From Porphyromonas circumdentaria (GTDB lineage Bacteria > Bacteroidota > Bacteroidia > Bacteroidales > Porphyromonadaceae): DNA of 64,000 nucleotides. The position numbers and the translations under genes are program-made. The DNA lies in the NCBI RefSeq assembly GCF_900167105.1, contig NZ_FUXE01000009.1:1-64000 (forward strand). The letters run 5' to 3'. The notes under the pieces were generated by a model. That model did no database searches and was not told where the DNA came from. It was given only the letters and a program-made list of their open reading frames with translations. Of the stretch, positions 16,730-25,636 are shown piece after piece. How positions within the stretch are numbered: position 1 is the first letter of the stretch; every line of letters begins with the position of its first letter.

Positions 16730-18580
16730 CTACTCTACCGTTACAGACTTAGCCAAGTTACGAGGCTGATCTACATCTTTCCCTTTATTAACAGCAATGT
16801 AATAAGAGAGTAGCTGCAAAGGAACTACGGAAATAAGGGGATCTAGCTCGGGCAAAGTCTTGGGAACCTCTATCGTATAGTCGGTTATCTTACGGATTTC
16901 TTCATCTCCCTCGGAAACAATTGCCAATACACGCCCTTTACGAGATTTTATCTCTTGTATATTACTTACCACTTTGTCGTAAATCTCATCTTTGGTGGCT
17001 ATAACTACCACAGGCATTTCCTCATCTATCAAAGCGATAGGTCCATGCTTCATCTCTGCAGCAGGATAGCCCTCGGCATGTATGTAGGATATCTCTTTTA
17101 GTTTTAGAGCTCCCTCCAAAGCTACGGGGTAGTTCAAACCTCGACCCAAATAGATAAAGTTCTTGGCGTAGGTAAATATCAGAGATATTTCTCTAATGCG
17201 TGTACTCTGCTCAAAAACCTTCTTTATTTTCTCTGGTATTACAGTGAGTTCCTGAACCAGAGATTTATATTTTTCTTCCGATATAGTTCCTTTTTCTTTT
17301 GCCAAGCAGAGAGCAAGCATCACCAAGACGGTGAGCTGACCCGTAAAGGCTTTTGTCGAAGCAACACCAATCTCGGGACCAACGTGTATATAGGTACCCG
17401 TATCCGTAGCTCTTGCGATAGAAGAACCTATTGCATTACATACACCGTAGATATAAGCTCCATGCTCTTTTGCCAACTTAATCGCCGCCAAAGTATCGGC
17501 CGTTTCTCCCGATTGAGAGATGGCTATCACCAAATCATCTTGCTGAATCACGGGATTTCTGTAACGAAACTCCGAAGAGTACTCTACCTCTACGGGAATA
17601 CGCGCAAGCCCCTCTATAAGTTGCTTCCCGATAAGCCCTGCATGCCAAGAAGTACCGCAACCCAATATGATAACTCTTTTAGCTTGCATTAGCTTTTCTT
17701 TATGATCGAGTATCGAGGAAAGGAGCACCTCTTGCAGTTCGCTATTGACACGACCTTTCATACAATCTTCAAGGCATCGAGGCTGATCAAATATCTCCTT
17801 TAGCATGAAATGATCGTAACCATCTTTTTCAATCATCCCGATGTCAAAGCTAACCTCCTGAGGGTTGTGTTGTACGACTTGTCTATCTATTGTTTCTATA
17901 CGGGGAGCTCTTCCAGGAATCAGCTCCACCACTTCCTCCTCTTCAATGAAGATAACATTGCGTGTATAGGCAACTATCGGCGACGCATCTGAGGCAATAA
18001 AGAACTCCTGATTGCCCTCTCCCACTCCTATTACGAGAGGACTACTCTTACGGGCTGCAATGAGACGCTCGGGCACTGTCTTATCTATCACGGCTATGGC
18101 ATAGGCTCCGATAACATTTTGCAGAGCCTTTTGAATAGACTCAAAGAGAGGTAACTGATAAGTCTTCTTTGTGTACTCTATCAACTGTACCAAAACCTCC
18201 GTGTCAGTGTCGCTGATAAATTTATACCCCTTATCAATGAGGTCGCTTTTTATCTCTCTGTAATTCTCAATAATACCATTGTGAACAATGGCCAGCTCCT
18301 CGGTGGCAGAATAATGAGGATGGGCATTTCTCTCACAAGGTTCCCCATGGGTAGCCCATCGCGTGTGTGCTATGCCTAAAGCCCCCGTTAAATCGGAAGA
18401 TGAGGTACGCTCTTCTAAGTTAGAGACCTTACCTTTCTCCTTGTATACATTCAAAGCCCCCTTATTGCTAAGTAAAGCTATTCCAGCACTGTCATAGCCT
18501 CTATATTCCAAACGTTTCAAGCCCCCGATAAGTATGGGGTAGGCCTCTTTATGGCCGATATATCCTACGATTCCGCACAT
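16730..18580 (-). CDS. glmS: Glutamine--fructose-6-phosphate aminotransferase (isomerising)
   Basis: GlmS makes glucosamine-6-phosphate from fructose-6-phosphate and glutamine, feeding peptidoglycan and lipopolysaccharide synthesis. At 616 residues it is normal size. The catalytic cysteine must follow the initiator Met, and MCGIVGYIGHKEAYPIL begins at ATG 18580; 56 further in-frame codons upstream are therefore leader sequence. The class II glutaminase domain spans about 1-240 (HTRWATHGEPCERNAHPH, HNGIIENY). Two SIS sugar isomerase domains follow (GCGTSWHAGLIGKQLIEGLA, SQSGETADTL), and it ends PRNLAKSVTVE. No glmS ribozyme is expected in this group and none was seen. Confidence 0.97.
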   Translation of the reverse strand: MCGIVGYIGHKEAYPILIGGLKRLEYRGYDSAGIALLSNKGALNVYKEKGKVSNLEERTSSSDLTGALGIAHTRWATHGEPCERNAHPHYSATEELAIVHNGIIENYREIKSDLIDKGYKFISDTDTEVLVQLIEYTKKTYQLPLFESIQKALQNVIGAYAIAVIDKTVPERLIAARKSSPLVIGVGEGNQEFFIASDASPIVAYTRNVIFIEEEEVVELIPGRAPRIETIDRQVVQHNPQEVSFDIGMIEKDGYDHFMLKEIFDQPRCLEDCMKGRVNSELQEVLLSSILDHKEKLMQAKRVIILGCGTSWHAGLIGKQLIEGLARIPVEVEYSSEFRYRNPVIQQDDLVIAISQSGETADTLAAIKLAKEHGAYIYGVCNAIGSSIARATDTGTYIHVGPEIGVASTKAFTGQLTVLVMLALCLAKEKGTISEEKYKSLVQELTVIPEKIKKVFEQSTRIREISLIFTYAKNFIYLGRGLNYPVALEGALKLKEISYIHAEGYPAAEMKHGPIALIDEEMPVVVIATKDEIYDKVVSNIQEIKSRKGRVLAIVSEGDEEIRKITDYTIEVPKTLPELDPLISVVPLQLLSYYIAVNKGKDVDQPRNLAKSVTVE

Positions 18581-18856
18581 ATGGTTTACTGTATCAACAT
18601 GTTTTAGGGAGGTATTCCTTGGTAGAAAATACTCTATCTCATGTAAAGGTATTCCTTTTATCCGATATAAAAAAATACTTTCTATCCATGAAATAGAGTG
18701 TAATAAAGTTCCCCCTCGTTCCATCATCGTATTTTTAATTTTATTCACTCAAGATTTGTTACAGTTACCCTCCAGATAAACACAGCATAAAAGGTCAATA
18801 TATAACGCCTAAAAGAGAAAATCCTTTATACCATAAAATCAAAAGGTTACGAGCAA

Positions 18857-18948
18857 TTCTTTATTTTCAATCTGCATATATGTATATTCAACTTAAGAAT
18901 AAATATATTCAATCTGAATATATATATATTCAATCTACAAATAAAGAA
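18857..18948. repeat. AT-rich dispersed element, copy A (21-bp units, inverted ends)
   Basis: About 92 bp bounded by TTCTTTATTT on the left and its exact reverse complement AAATAAAGAA on the right. The interior consists of degenerate copies of a unit centred on TATATTCAATCTGAATATA, which is itself an inverted repeat (TATATTCA-ATC-TGAATATA). The same unit and the same right end (CAATCTACAAATAAAGAA) recur at 29864-29956, and the unit recurs at 48336-48436. The form is that of a small MITE holding a minisatellite. Confidence 0.65.
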
Positions 18949-19223
18949 ATGCTTAGGAAGAAATAATTTTTTGTCAAACACCTTTTCCTTTTTTCAATAG
19001 GTAAGATAGAAGATTGTATAAGACGTTTTTACGCCGTTTGAAGTTTTGACACCGTAACAGAGAGGCTTTCCAAAGGCATAGCCCACTCTAACGTTAATTC
19101 TGCCAACGCACATAAAAAGGAAACCATACAGCCTCCAAAGAAATTCTATCATAAACCCAAGCTAAAAAACAACCAGAAAGAAATCTCTAAAAGTATCTCA
19201 TTAGTTATAGGTATGGTCGCTTA

Positions 19224-19254
19224 TTGTTAGTGTGATAAGGCTTATGTACCTTTG
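19224..19254 (+). promoter_or_regulatory. Promoter for the hemerythrin/LuxR genes
   Basis: TTG (19224-19226), 20 bases, then TACCTTTG (19247-19254), a full match to the Bacteroidota consensus. The predicted start near 19261 leaves a leader of about 20 bases before ATG 19280. Confidence 0.7.
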
Positions 19255-19279
19255 CGGGAAGTAATTAAACTATAATTCT

Positions 19280-19981
19280 ATGAACAAAAATAAAATTCAT
19301 CGATATACAGCAGATACACTCATGAGTGACCTCATCTGCGGTCATTATGATCTACTACTCGTAATCACCCGATTTGGTATTCCGTTGGGCTTTGGAGAGC
19401 AATCAATTCGTGAAGTATGTAACCAACACAACGTTCACACTCCCACGCTTTTGGCCGTAATCAATGCTGTAGCTTTTCATGCATCGACCCCCGAAGTCTC
19501 AGAGTTAGAAGAGCTTTCAGCTCCTACTCTTATCGACTATCTCAAACGCTCGCACCATTACTTTTTGGACTACCGACTTCCGCTCATACGAGAGCAACTG
19601 CGTAAAGCTATCGAGGGAGGCCCTCGGGATATAGTACTTTTAATTAACCGTTTCTTTGACGAATACGTTGACGAAGTGCACAAACACATGGGGTATGAAG
19701 ATAAAACTGTTTTCCCCTACGTAACGAATCTGGTAGATAAGAGCAAAGATGCCAATAACTACAAGATAGATATATTCAGCAAGAGACACGATAAGATTGA
19801 GGCTAAGATTAGCGAACTCAAGAACATTCTCATAAAGTACTACCCTGGAGGCAATGGATATGAGTTGACAGCCGTATTGCATGAAATTTTCTCTACAGAG
19901 GAAGATTTGGCAACCCATAACTTCATTGAAGACAACCTATTTGTCCCCCTCATTAGAAAGATGGAAAAAAAAGAAGCCTAA
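19280..19981 (+). CDS. Hemerythrin-domain protein resembling RIC (ScdA/YtfE) iron-centre repair proteins
   Basis: A cytosolic 233-residue protein. The N-terminal 75 residues (LICGHYDLLLVITRFGIPLG, then REVCNQHNVHTPTLLAVINA) resemble the short ScdA-type N-terminal domain. The rest is a four-helix hemerythrin domain with candidate di-iron ligands in SHHYFLDYRLP, HKHMGYEDKTVFPYV, SKRHDKIEAKI and THNFIEDNLFVPLI. RIC proteins restore Fe-S clusters damaged by nitric oxide or peroxide; that role is inferred here. It has its own promoter, and the LuxR-type gene follows 63 bases later. Confidence 0.85.
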   Translation: MNKNKIHRYTADTLMSDLICGHYDLLLVITRFGIPLGFGEQSIREVCNQHNVHTPTLLAVINAVAFHASTPEVSELEELSAPTLIDYLKRSHHYFLDYRLPLIREQLRKAIEGGPRDIVLLINRFFDEYVDEVHKHMGYEDKTVFPYVTNLVDKSKDANNYKIDIFSKRHDKIEAKISELKNILIKYYPGGNGYELTAVLHEIFSTEEDLATHNFIEDNLFVPLIRKMEKKEA

Positions 19982-20044
19982 GCACTTAACTCCCATGTTT
20001 TGCTGGGTAGATAAATAAAAAGATTTTGACGAATAAAAGAATCC

Positions 20045-20644
20045 ATGCTACAGAGTGTATACAAACTGCTAATCATAGAGCCCAATCCTTTTATTAGGCT
20101 CGGAGTCGAGGCAATACTAAAGCGGAATAATAGGTTTCGTGTACAACTAACAAATACGATGGATATGGAGAGTTTAATGACCTCTATCAATTTTTTCTCT
20201 CCAGACATTATCCTTGCTAATCCCATAGCTTTTGGGTTTCATGCAGAGGTACAATGGAAGTCTGCACACAGAAGCAAGCTTATAGCCCTATGTGTAAACA
20301 ATATGTACTCAGGTTATCTGACGGGATACGATGCTACACTAAATCTTGAGGAGCAGCCAGAGGCATTCATACAACAAATACTTTCGACAATAGCCTTACC
20401 AGAGGAAGAGGATTTGGACGACGAAAACGAACGCTTACTTTCTCCCAGAGAAAAAGATGTCGTAGCCTTTGTTGCCAAGGGACTTACAAACAAAGAAATT
20501 GCCTCCAAGCTCTCTATTTCTATTCACACCGTAATTACCCACCGACGCAACATTGCCAAGAAGCTAAAAATCCACAGTCCAAGTGGGCTTACCATTTATG
20601 CCATCGTCAATAAACTGGTAAATATCGACGAAATACAAGCATAG
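20045..20644 (+). CDS. LuxR/NarL-type regulator with degenerate receiver domain
   Basis: A 199-residue DNA-binding protein. The C-terminal LuxR helix-turn-helix is clear (LSPREKDVVAFVAKGLTNKE, then LSISIHTVITHRRNIAKKLK, about residues 137-190). The N-terminal 110 residues look like a receiver fold, but the acidic pair that should follow the first strand is IIEPNP, and the phospho-acceptor Asp position reads LANP (Asn59). It is therefore unlikely to be switched by phosphorylation. Its position after the hemerythrin gene suggests a link with nitrosative or oxidative stress; this is inference. A terminator follows. Confidence 0.85.
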   Translation: MLQSVYKLLIIEPNPFIRLGVEAILKRNNRFRVQLTNTMDMESLMTSINFFSPDIILANPIAFGFHAEVQWKSAHRSKLIALCVNNMYSGYLTGYDATLNLEEQPEAFIQQILSTIALPEEEDLDDENERLLSPREKDVVAFVAKGLTNKEIASKLSISIHTVITHRRNIAKKLKIHSPSGLTIYAIVNKLVNIDEIQA

Positions 20645-20689
20645 AATTTCGGCTAAAAGCAACGCTTAAAATTTCATACATTTAAGACA

Positions 20690-20723
20690 AGACTCTTTTA
20701 CGACTTCGTAAAAGGGTCTTTTT
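20690..20723 (+). terminator. Terminator after the LuxR-type gene
   Basis: AGACTCTTTTACG and CGTAAAAGGGTCT form a 13-bp stem (one G-T pair) around ACTT, followed by TTTTT. It lies 46 bases after the stop codon. Confidence 0.85.
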
Positions 20724-20796
20724 GTACTTTACTATTTGCAAAATCAATTTCTATCAAATACATTTGCAAGCAAGTATAAATAAATATTTATTTCCT

Positions 20797-22446
20797 ATGA
20801 AAAAATTACTTACACTTCTTTTAGGGATGGTGTGGGGTCTTTTTTACGTCTCTGCACAAGAAACTTCCCTGCCATTACACCCTGAGATTGGTGCCACTTG
20901 GCACTATAAAGAGCTTACCCAATCCATAGACTGGGGTACCTATCCTTACGACCGATTTGGTTTTATAAAGGTAACCATCGAGAAGGAGACTGTTGTGGAT
21001 GGGCAAAAAGTATTTGAAGTAAGTTTCAAAACCTACACAGACGATGCCGAAATGCCCTCTAAAACAGAAACTCGTTACTGGTTTTTCGAGGGAGGCAAAG
21101 CCTATGAACTAAGAAAAATGAGTAATAATGATGGTACAGTAACCTACCACCGCCTCTTGCGTTACGACTTAGATGCCAATGTAGGAGACACTCTCATTGA
21201 AGTAACAGGCGGGGGCAATACTCGAAAAATCACCGTGGTAAACAAAGAAACAGTCGAGATCGATGGTAAAAAACTGATTAAACAAACCTACCGTTTCCAC
21301 ACAGGTGAAATGACTTTAGATGCCGACGTGCTCCAGTTCGTGGGGCTTATTCCCAAAAGTCAAAAGGGCTTAGAGGGAGACATTAGCATGGATGACATTG
21401 TCGATTTTAAGCTGCACGACACATTTATGCACAAAATGGCAGCAGATCCCTACACGCCTACCTCGTTTCGTTGCTACTCTGATGGACGCATCTCGTATCA
21501 ACTCTCAACAGAAAAGTGCGACTACATAACACCCGCTTACCCAAGAAAGTGCGAAGCCTTTGCTAGCATGGGAGCCGTTTGGTACTACGAAAATCCATCG
21601 GGTATCGGATACACCAAGGCAGAGGTAATAAAAGAGGAATGGACTCCTTACTTCAAGTATAAAAATAGCAAAGTGATACGTAGCGAAGTCTTCGAGAAGA
21701 GTGCCGTAACGCCCGACTTGGTTTTTGAACAAAAAATCGAATGTACTACCTATGGAATGGCTTATCTCACTATTCTGGGAAGCTTATACCCCCTTATAAA
21801 CCTTGGTAATACAACAGTGGGTAGCCCTATCGCCTCTTCCAAAGAGAAAGTGCAAGACCCAACAACGGGCAAAGAGAGAGAGGTAATACTCACAATAACC
21901 CTACAGTCTACTAAAATGGTAGTAATCAACGGTAGAGAACTCCAACAACAGGTATATCACTTTAGATTAGACAACCAAAAGGATCAACCCAAAGAGTGGA
22001 ATGCTACCATCCTCGAACAGATTGGAGTGCTCCCCAACCCTGGCAATGCTATGTACAAAGAGCTTCAAGCAATGGCAGAGGGTACAAAGAATATACAACA
22101 ACAACTCTCCTACTACACTCGTGGAGCCTTGCGTTGCTTCCAACACAAAGACTTTATCTATAAAACACAAGGAATCGATGAGTGCAAAAAACCTACCTCT
22201 ATTGACCAACCTTCAGATACTGGCTCTACACTGAAAGTCTCTTACCAAGGGGAGACTCTCCATTGGAGCGATGTTTCATTGAGCAATATCACACTATACA
22301 ATATTGAGGGGGCTGTGGTACTCCGTAACGATATTGAGCAGGGAGCATGCTCTTTGTCAGTAGCTCAACTTCCCAAGGGGACCTACGTTTACTTGGCTGT
22401 AGACGTGTGGGGGCATCGCTACGCTGGCAAGGTGATACTCTTCTGA
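20797..22446 (+). CDS. Exported protein with T9SS type A C-terminal sorting domain
   Basis: A 549-residue secreted protein. It starts with a signal peptide (MKKLLTLLLGMVWGLFYVSA, cleavage after AQ). The body has two similar halves, each opening with a W-Y-x-E/K strand (GATWHYKELTQSIDWG; GAVWYYENPSGIGYT) and ending with F-R-C-Y/F-x-D (SFRCYSDG; ALRCFQHKD). The last 75 residues are a type IX sorting domain (ITLYNIEGAVVLRNDIEQGA, then LPKGTYVYLAVDVWGHRYAG and KVILF). It should cross the outer membrane by T9SS and be attached to the surface or released. Its activity is unknown. ATG 20797 is chosen for the signal peptide. Confidence 0.82.
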   Translation: MKKLLTLLLGMVWGLFYVSAQETSLPLHPEIGATWHYKELTQSIDWGTYPYDRFGFIKVTIEKETVVDGQKVFEVSFKTYTDDAEMPSKTETRYWFFEGGKAYELRKMSNNDGTVTYHRLLRYDLDANVGDTLIEVTGGGNTRKITVVNKETVEIDGKKLIKQTYRFHTGEMTLDADVLQFVGLIPKSQKGLEGDISMDDIVDFKLHDTFMHKMAADPYTPTSFRCYSDGRISYQLSTEKCDYITPAYPRKCEAFASMGAVWYYENPSGIGYTKAEVIKEEWTPYFKYKNSKVIRSEVFEKSAVTPDLVFEQKIECTTYGMAYLTILGSLYPLINLGNTTVGSPIASSKEKVQDPTTGKEREVILTITLQSTKMVVINGRELQQQVYHFRLDNQKDQPKEWNATILEQIGVLPNPGNAMYKELQAMAEGTKNIQQQLSYYTRGALRCFQHKDFIYKTQGIDECKKPTSIDQPSDTGSTLKVSYQGETLHWSDVSLSNITLYNIEGAVVLRNDIEQGACSLSVAQLPKGTYVYLAVDVWGHRYAGKVILF

Positions 22447-22490
22447 TCCGACAAATAGTCTTAGAAAAAATTATAGTATAACTCAGAGAA

Positions 22491-22527
22491 GGGTCGTAGA
22501 TTTCGAGAGAAAATCTATGACCCTTTT
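22491..22527 (+). terminator. Terminator after the T9SS cargo gene
   Basis: GGGTCGTAGATTT and AAATCTATGACCC form a 13-bp stem with one mismatch around a short loop, followed by TTTTT. It lies 45 bases after the stop. Confidence 0.85.
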
Positions 22528-22662
22528 TCATGAATGGATTCCAAATAGTAAAAGTCTACTGACAGAAAAACCTAAGAATAGTAACTTGCGTATCGACACA
22601 AAGTCCTACACATGAACAAGGATGTCCAATGCTTATAAATGCAATAAGATGATACGATGGAG

Positions 22663-23817
22663 TTACCACTTCCACTGGGGAACAAACGAAAAATAGAGTT
22701 CTAAAGCATGACTCAAGCTACTCTTTCGAGGTAAAGGTTGCAAATGATACCATATTTGCCCCTGAATTCCCAACGAAAGGACCCTGCTCTTCACAAAGGC
22801 ATAGTGTGCTTTGAGTGAAAAAAATGAAGTACTCAAGGCATCAGTTGTATAAGGTCCTTCCCATAAGGCTCTACTATTAACAAAAGGCCCCCCCATGGGA
22901 GCGACAAAATGCCATCCTCGCCAATAAGAAAAAGAGGTAGAAATTCGTCGGGTTGTAAAGTCTAAAAGAGCATATACACCTTTACCTACAGGATTATTGG
23001 CTTCTGCTGTACGCATAGAAGAGAGCAAAAAAAAGGTTTCTAACGAAAGTTCTCTCTCTGGTGCAGAGGGAAAAAGATAAAAAGAGTGTTTGAGCCCCAG
23101 TGTTAGGGCAGAATAAGTATGCACCGTATCGGAGCGAAGCCAATTTATCTCACCCCCACGGTGTGTAGCAGTAGCTTGAAGCTTTCCCTCCAAGCAATAT
23201 AAAGAGGTTTTAAGTAGAGGGGTAGAAGCTGTCAATCCTGCAGTAAAAGCCTCCTGATGTCTATCTGCTCTAAAAATAAAACTCTGCCAATCAATCCAAA
23301 CATCCCCTTGAAAGAATGGATACTCTACTTTCAACTGTACTCCCTGCTCGGGATCGGCAGTATAACGAAGTTCTGGATTATATAAGGGGGTTATTAAACC
23401 GTGATTGTCTTTCTTGTCAATTAACCCCATGCGTAGGGTAAGCTTATCATTAGGAGCAAAGACAAGTCCAACAAGGGGTATTATTCTCCCCCATTTTTGT
23501 TGTTCCGACTGCTCTGTCCAGTGCGGTAATTCCGCAAACCATGTTCCTTTAGGATAGGTTGTAGCACCCCAATATCCCATGGTATGTATCCCTCCCTCAA
23601 GTCGAGCCAATCCGAAAGAGAATCTCTTTTCATAAGAAGCTTTTGCCGTCAGCTTATACCCTGGTAGTGTATATCCTGTGCCATAGGGGGCGGAGTACTC
23701 ATTATTTCTAAAGAAAGTTTCTACCCCTAAGTCAGCATTCCATTGTTCCTTATTCTCCTGCCCCCAGAGAGTTATAGCAAAAGATAGTAAAGCAAATAGG
23801 GCTAAATAGTGCTTCAT
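22663..23817 (-). CDS. Putative outer-membrane beta-barrel protein, unknown function
   Basis: A 384-residue protein with a signal peptide (MKHYLALFALLSFAITLWGQ). The rest alternates aromatic and polar residues in a beta-strand pattern (LTAKASYEKRFSFGLARLEG, VWIDWQSFIFRADRHQEAF, ISTSFSYWRGWHFVAP) and ends with an aromatic-rich strand (ELYFSFVPQWKW). This fits an outer-membrane barrel. The family is not recognised. Its start overlaps the stop of the upstream methyltransferase gene by 4 bases, so the two are translated together, but no functional link is apparent. Confidence 0.7.
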   Translation of the reverse strand: MKHYLALFALLSFAITLWGQENKEQWNADLGVETFFRNNEYSAPYGTGYTLPGYKLTAKASYEKRFSFGLARLEGGIHTMGYWGATTYPKGTWFAELPHWTEQSEQQKWGRIIPLVGLVFAPNDKLTLRMGLIDKKDNHGLITPLYNPELRYTADPEQGVQLKVEYPFFQGDVWIDWQSFIFRADRHQEAFTAGLTASTPLLKTSLYCLEGKLQATATHRGGEINWLRSDTVHTYSALTLGLKHSFYLFPSAPERELSLETFFLLSSMRTAEANNPVGKGVYALLDFTTRRISTSFSYWRGWHFVAPMGGPFVNSRALWEGPYTTDALSTSFFSLKAHYAFVKSRVLSLGIQGQIWYHLQPLPRKSSLSHALELYFSFVPQWKW

Positions 23818-24713
23818 TTTCGTGTAAAGAAATAAATTAAAGAGCTTGCCTCACGAGAAGAAAATAAAGTTTTCATGAAGCTTACCAAACCGATAAAGAT
23901 AGCTTTCACACCAGCCCATAGAAACGGAATTCCTCTCTGCCTTTCTGAAAGCAAAGCAATATAAAAGACATCTAAAAACATAGGACGTACAGCCCTCTGT
24001 GTAAAGCCATAGCATTGCAGTAACTGTCGTATATTGTCGGGAGAAAAGTGCCATAAATGACGAGGTACATCCCATGCTGCCCATGCCTCTTTATAGTAGT
24101 GTGCATCCCAACTACAAGGGTTGGGAAGTGCCACAACAAGCAAACCTTTAGGAGCTATTATCCTACTTATTTTCTCAAGATGCTCCTCCAATGTTTCTAT
24201 ATGTTCCAATACATGCCATAGAGTTATCAAGTCAAAACTCCCCTCTTCTAAAGGAGCTTCTAAGAGAGACGAATAGGGAGAAAATCCATTGTTCCTCTGA
24301 GCAAAATCTCTCGCATCGGCATCTTGCTCTATTCCTGTAATATGATAACCATGCTCTTGCATATATCGAGCGAAGTATCCCGTACCACACCCTATATCTA
24401 AAAGAGCAATGGGAGGCTCTTTTTCTCCAAGACTTACGAGCTGTCTTTCTATAAGTTTTCTCTTAACAGCAAGCATTCTTTTACGCGCTCTATGATAGAG
24501 ACGGTCAAAGAAAGTTCTCTGAGTATCGCTGTGTGAGATATAGTCCGCACTTTTATAGTACAAACCTAATTGCTTTCCCTTCGGAGCATCGGCAGTGCGG
24601 ATAAAGCCACAGTGCGGGCATTGGTCCAAGGTAAAACTCTCGTGAGAGACCAAATAATCTTTGGCAACACCTATCGGTTGAGAGCCTTCTTTTTGGCATA
24701 TCGGGCAGTACAT
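23814..24713 (-). CDS. Class I SAM-dependent methyltransferase with N-terminal zinc-ribbon-like motif
   Basis: A 299-residue protein. It opens with two Cys pairs (YCPICQKEG and QCPHCGF), a likely zinc ribbon, as in methyltransferases that modify sugars or lipids. The SAM-binding core is ALLDIGCGTGYFARYMQEHG (about residues 102-121), with the acidic motif ITGIEQDADARDFA and ITLWHVLEHIETLEEHLEKI further on. A C-terminal hydrophobic region (FLDVFYIALLS, PFLWAGVKAIFIGLVSFM) suggests membrane association. The substrate is unknown. It lies 35 bases after mazG. Confidence 0.85.
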   Translation of the reverse strand: MYCPICQKEGSQPIGVAKDYLVSHESFTLDQCPHCGFIRTADAPKGKQLGLYYKSADYISHSDTQRTFFDRLYHRARKRMLAVKRKLIERQLVSLGEKEPPIALLDIGCGTGYFARYMQEHGYHITGIEQDADARDFAQRNNGFSPYSSLLEAPLEEGSFDLITLWHVLEHIETLEEHLEKISRIIAPKGLLVVALPNPCSWDAHYYKEAWAAWDVPRHLWHFSPDNIRQLLQCYGFTQRAVRPMFLDVFYIALLSERQRGIPFLWAGVKAIFIGLVSFMKTLFSSREASSLIYFFTRK

Positions 24714-24748
24714 AGATAGCTTTACTATGTGTTAGGGTACGATTAGAA

Positions 24749-25528
24749 CTATTTCTTTTTGGCCTCACACCAAAGAGTCTCCATCTCTTCGAAAGTAAGT
24801 TGCTTAATATCTTTGCCTCGCTCTCGAGCCACCGTTTCGATGTATCCAAAGCGGTCGATAAACTTCCGATTGGTCTGCTCCAAAGCATTATCGGGATTGA
24901 CATTGTACAGACGAGCAGCATTGATTACGGCAAAAAGCAAATCGCCAAACTCCTCCTCAATGGTTGCAGGGTCGCTGGAGCGTATCGCTTGTTGCACCTC
25001 TTGTATCTCCTCCGAGACCTTGTCCCACACCTGCGAAGGCTCCTCCCAATCGAAGCCCACGGCACGTGCTTTGTCTTGAATACGATATGCCTTTACAACA
25101 GAGGGTAGAGCTGTCGGCACTCCAGATAAGACCGTTTTATTCCCATCTTTCTCTTTCTGCTTGATTTGCTCCCACTGCTGTGTTACAGCATCGGAAGACT
25201 TTACATTGCTCTCTCCATACACATGAGGATGACGGAATATAAGTTTATTACAAAGAGTATTGCACACATCGGCAATATCGTATGCTCCCTGCTCCTGAGC
25301 AATGCGGGCATAGAACAAGATGTGCAACAAGACATCGCCCAACTCTTTCTTTGTATTAAAAATATCTTTCTGTATCAAAGCCTCCGAAAGCTCATACACT
25401 TCTTCTATTGTATTGGCACGTAACGTCTCATTGGTTTGCTCTCGATCCCACGGACATTGTACGCGCAATGTGTCTAAGACATCGAGCAAGCGAGCAAAAG
25501 CCTCTACTTTATCTGTTTTTGCATTCAT
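24749..25528 (-). CDS. mazG: Nucleoside triphosphate pyrophosphohydrolase
   Basis: MazG hydrolyses (d)NTPs to NMP and pyrophosphate and clears non-canonical nucleotides. The 259-residue protein has two MazG repeats. The first contains CPWDREQTNETLRANTIEEV, then YELSEAL and KELGDVLLHILFYARIA, with the EExxE...ExxD metal-binding pattern. The second has VSEEIQEVQQAI and EEEFGDLLFAVINAARLYNV. I start at ATG 25528, which matches the usual N-terminus; further upstream codons overlap the dsbD terminator. Toxin-antitoxin context is absent. Confidence 0.95.
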   Translation of the reverse strand: MNAKTDKVEAFARLLDVLDTLRVQCPWDREQTNETLRANTIEEVYELSEALIQKDIFNTKKELGDVLLHILFYARIAQEQGAYDIADVCNTLCNKLIFRHPHVYGESNVKSSDAVTQQWEQIKQKEKDGNKTVLSGVPTALPSVVKAYRIQDKARAVGFDWEEPSQVWDKVSEEIQEVQQAIRSSDPATIEEEFGDLLFAVINAARLYNVNPDNALEQTNRKFIDRFGYIETVARERGKDIKQLTFEEMETLWCEAKKK

Positions 25529-25576
25529 ACTATTAAACTGCTTAATAGGAATAAAGTCCTTTTGTTGCGTATGGTA

Positions 25577-25620
25577 TAAAAAAAAGGCTGCTCCCGTTGT
25601 CGCCAACAAAAAGCAGCCTT
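25577..25620 (-). terminator. Terminator of the ftsB-dsbD run
   Basis: On the minus strand AAGGCTGCT pairs with AGCAGCCTT across a loop of about 20 bases, followed by a T-run. It ends transcription after dsbD (stop at 25637) and lies within 60 bases of the mazG start. Confidence 0.8.
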
Positions 25621-25636
25621 CCATCATCAATCTATA

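Larger units (their letters stand above)
18581..19279. other. Divergent intergenic region between glmS and the hemerythrin gene
   Basis: A 699-base gap between divergent genes. The glmS-proximal part (18581-18748) happens to be open in the glmS frame but shows no coding features. 18857-18948 is an AT-rich element with inverted ends (listed separately). 18949-19223 shows nothing I can name. 19224-19254 is a promoter for the hemerythrin gene. No consensus promoter for glmS was found. Confidence 0.6.

Noticed and set aside
18581-18748. N-terminal extension of GlmS by 56 residues
   Set aside because: GlmS needs its catalytic Cys right after the initiator Met; MCGIVGYIG at 18580 is the natural start.
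18581-19279. glmS ribozyme or riboswitch in the leader
   Set aside because: No matching conserved core was seen, and these ribozymes are known mainly from Firmicutes.
24749-25528. MazG as part of a mazEF toxin-antitoxin system
   Set aside because: No mazE or mazF gene is adjacent; the neighbours are a methyltransferase and dsbD.
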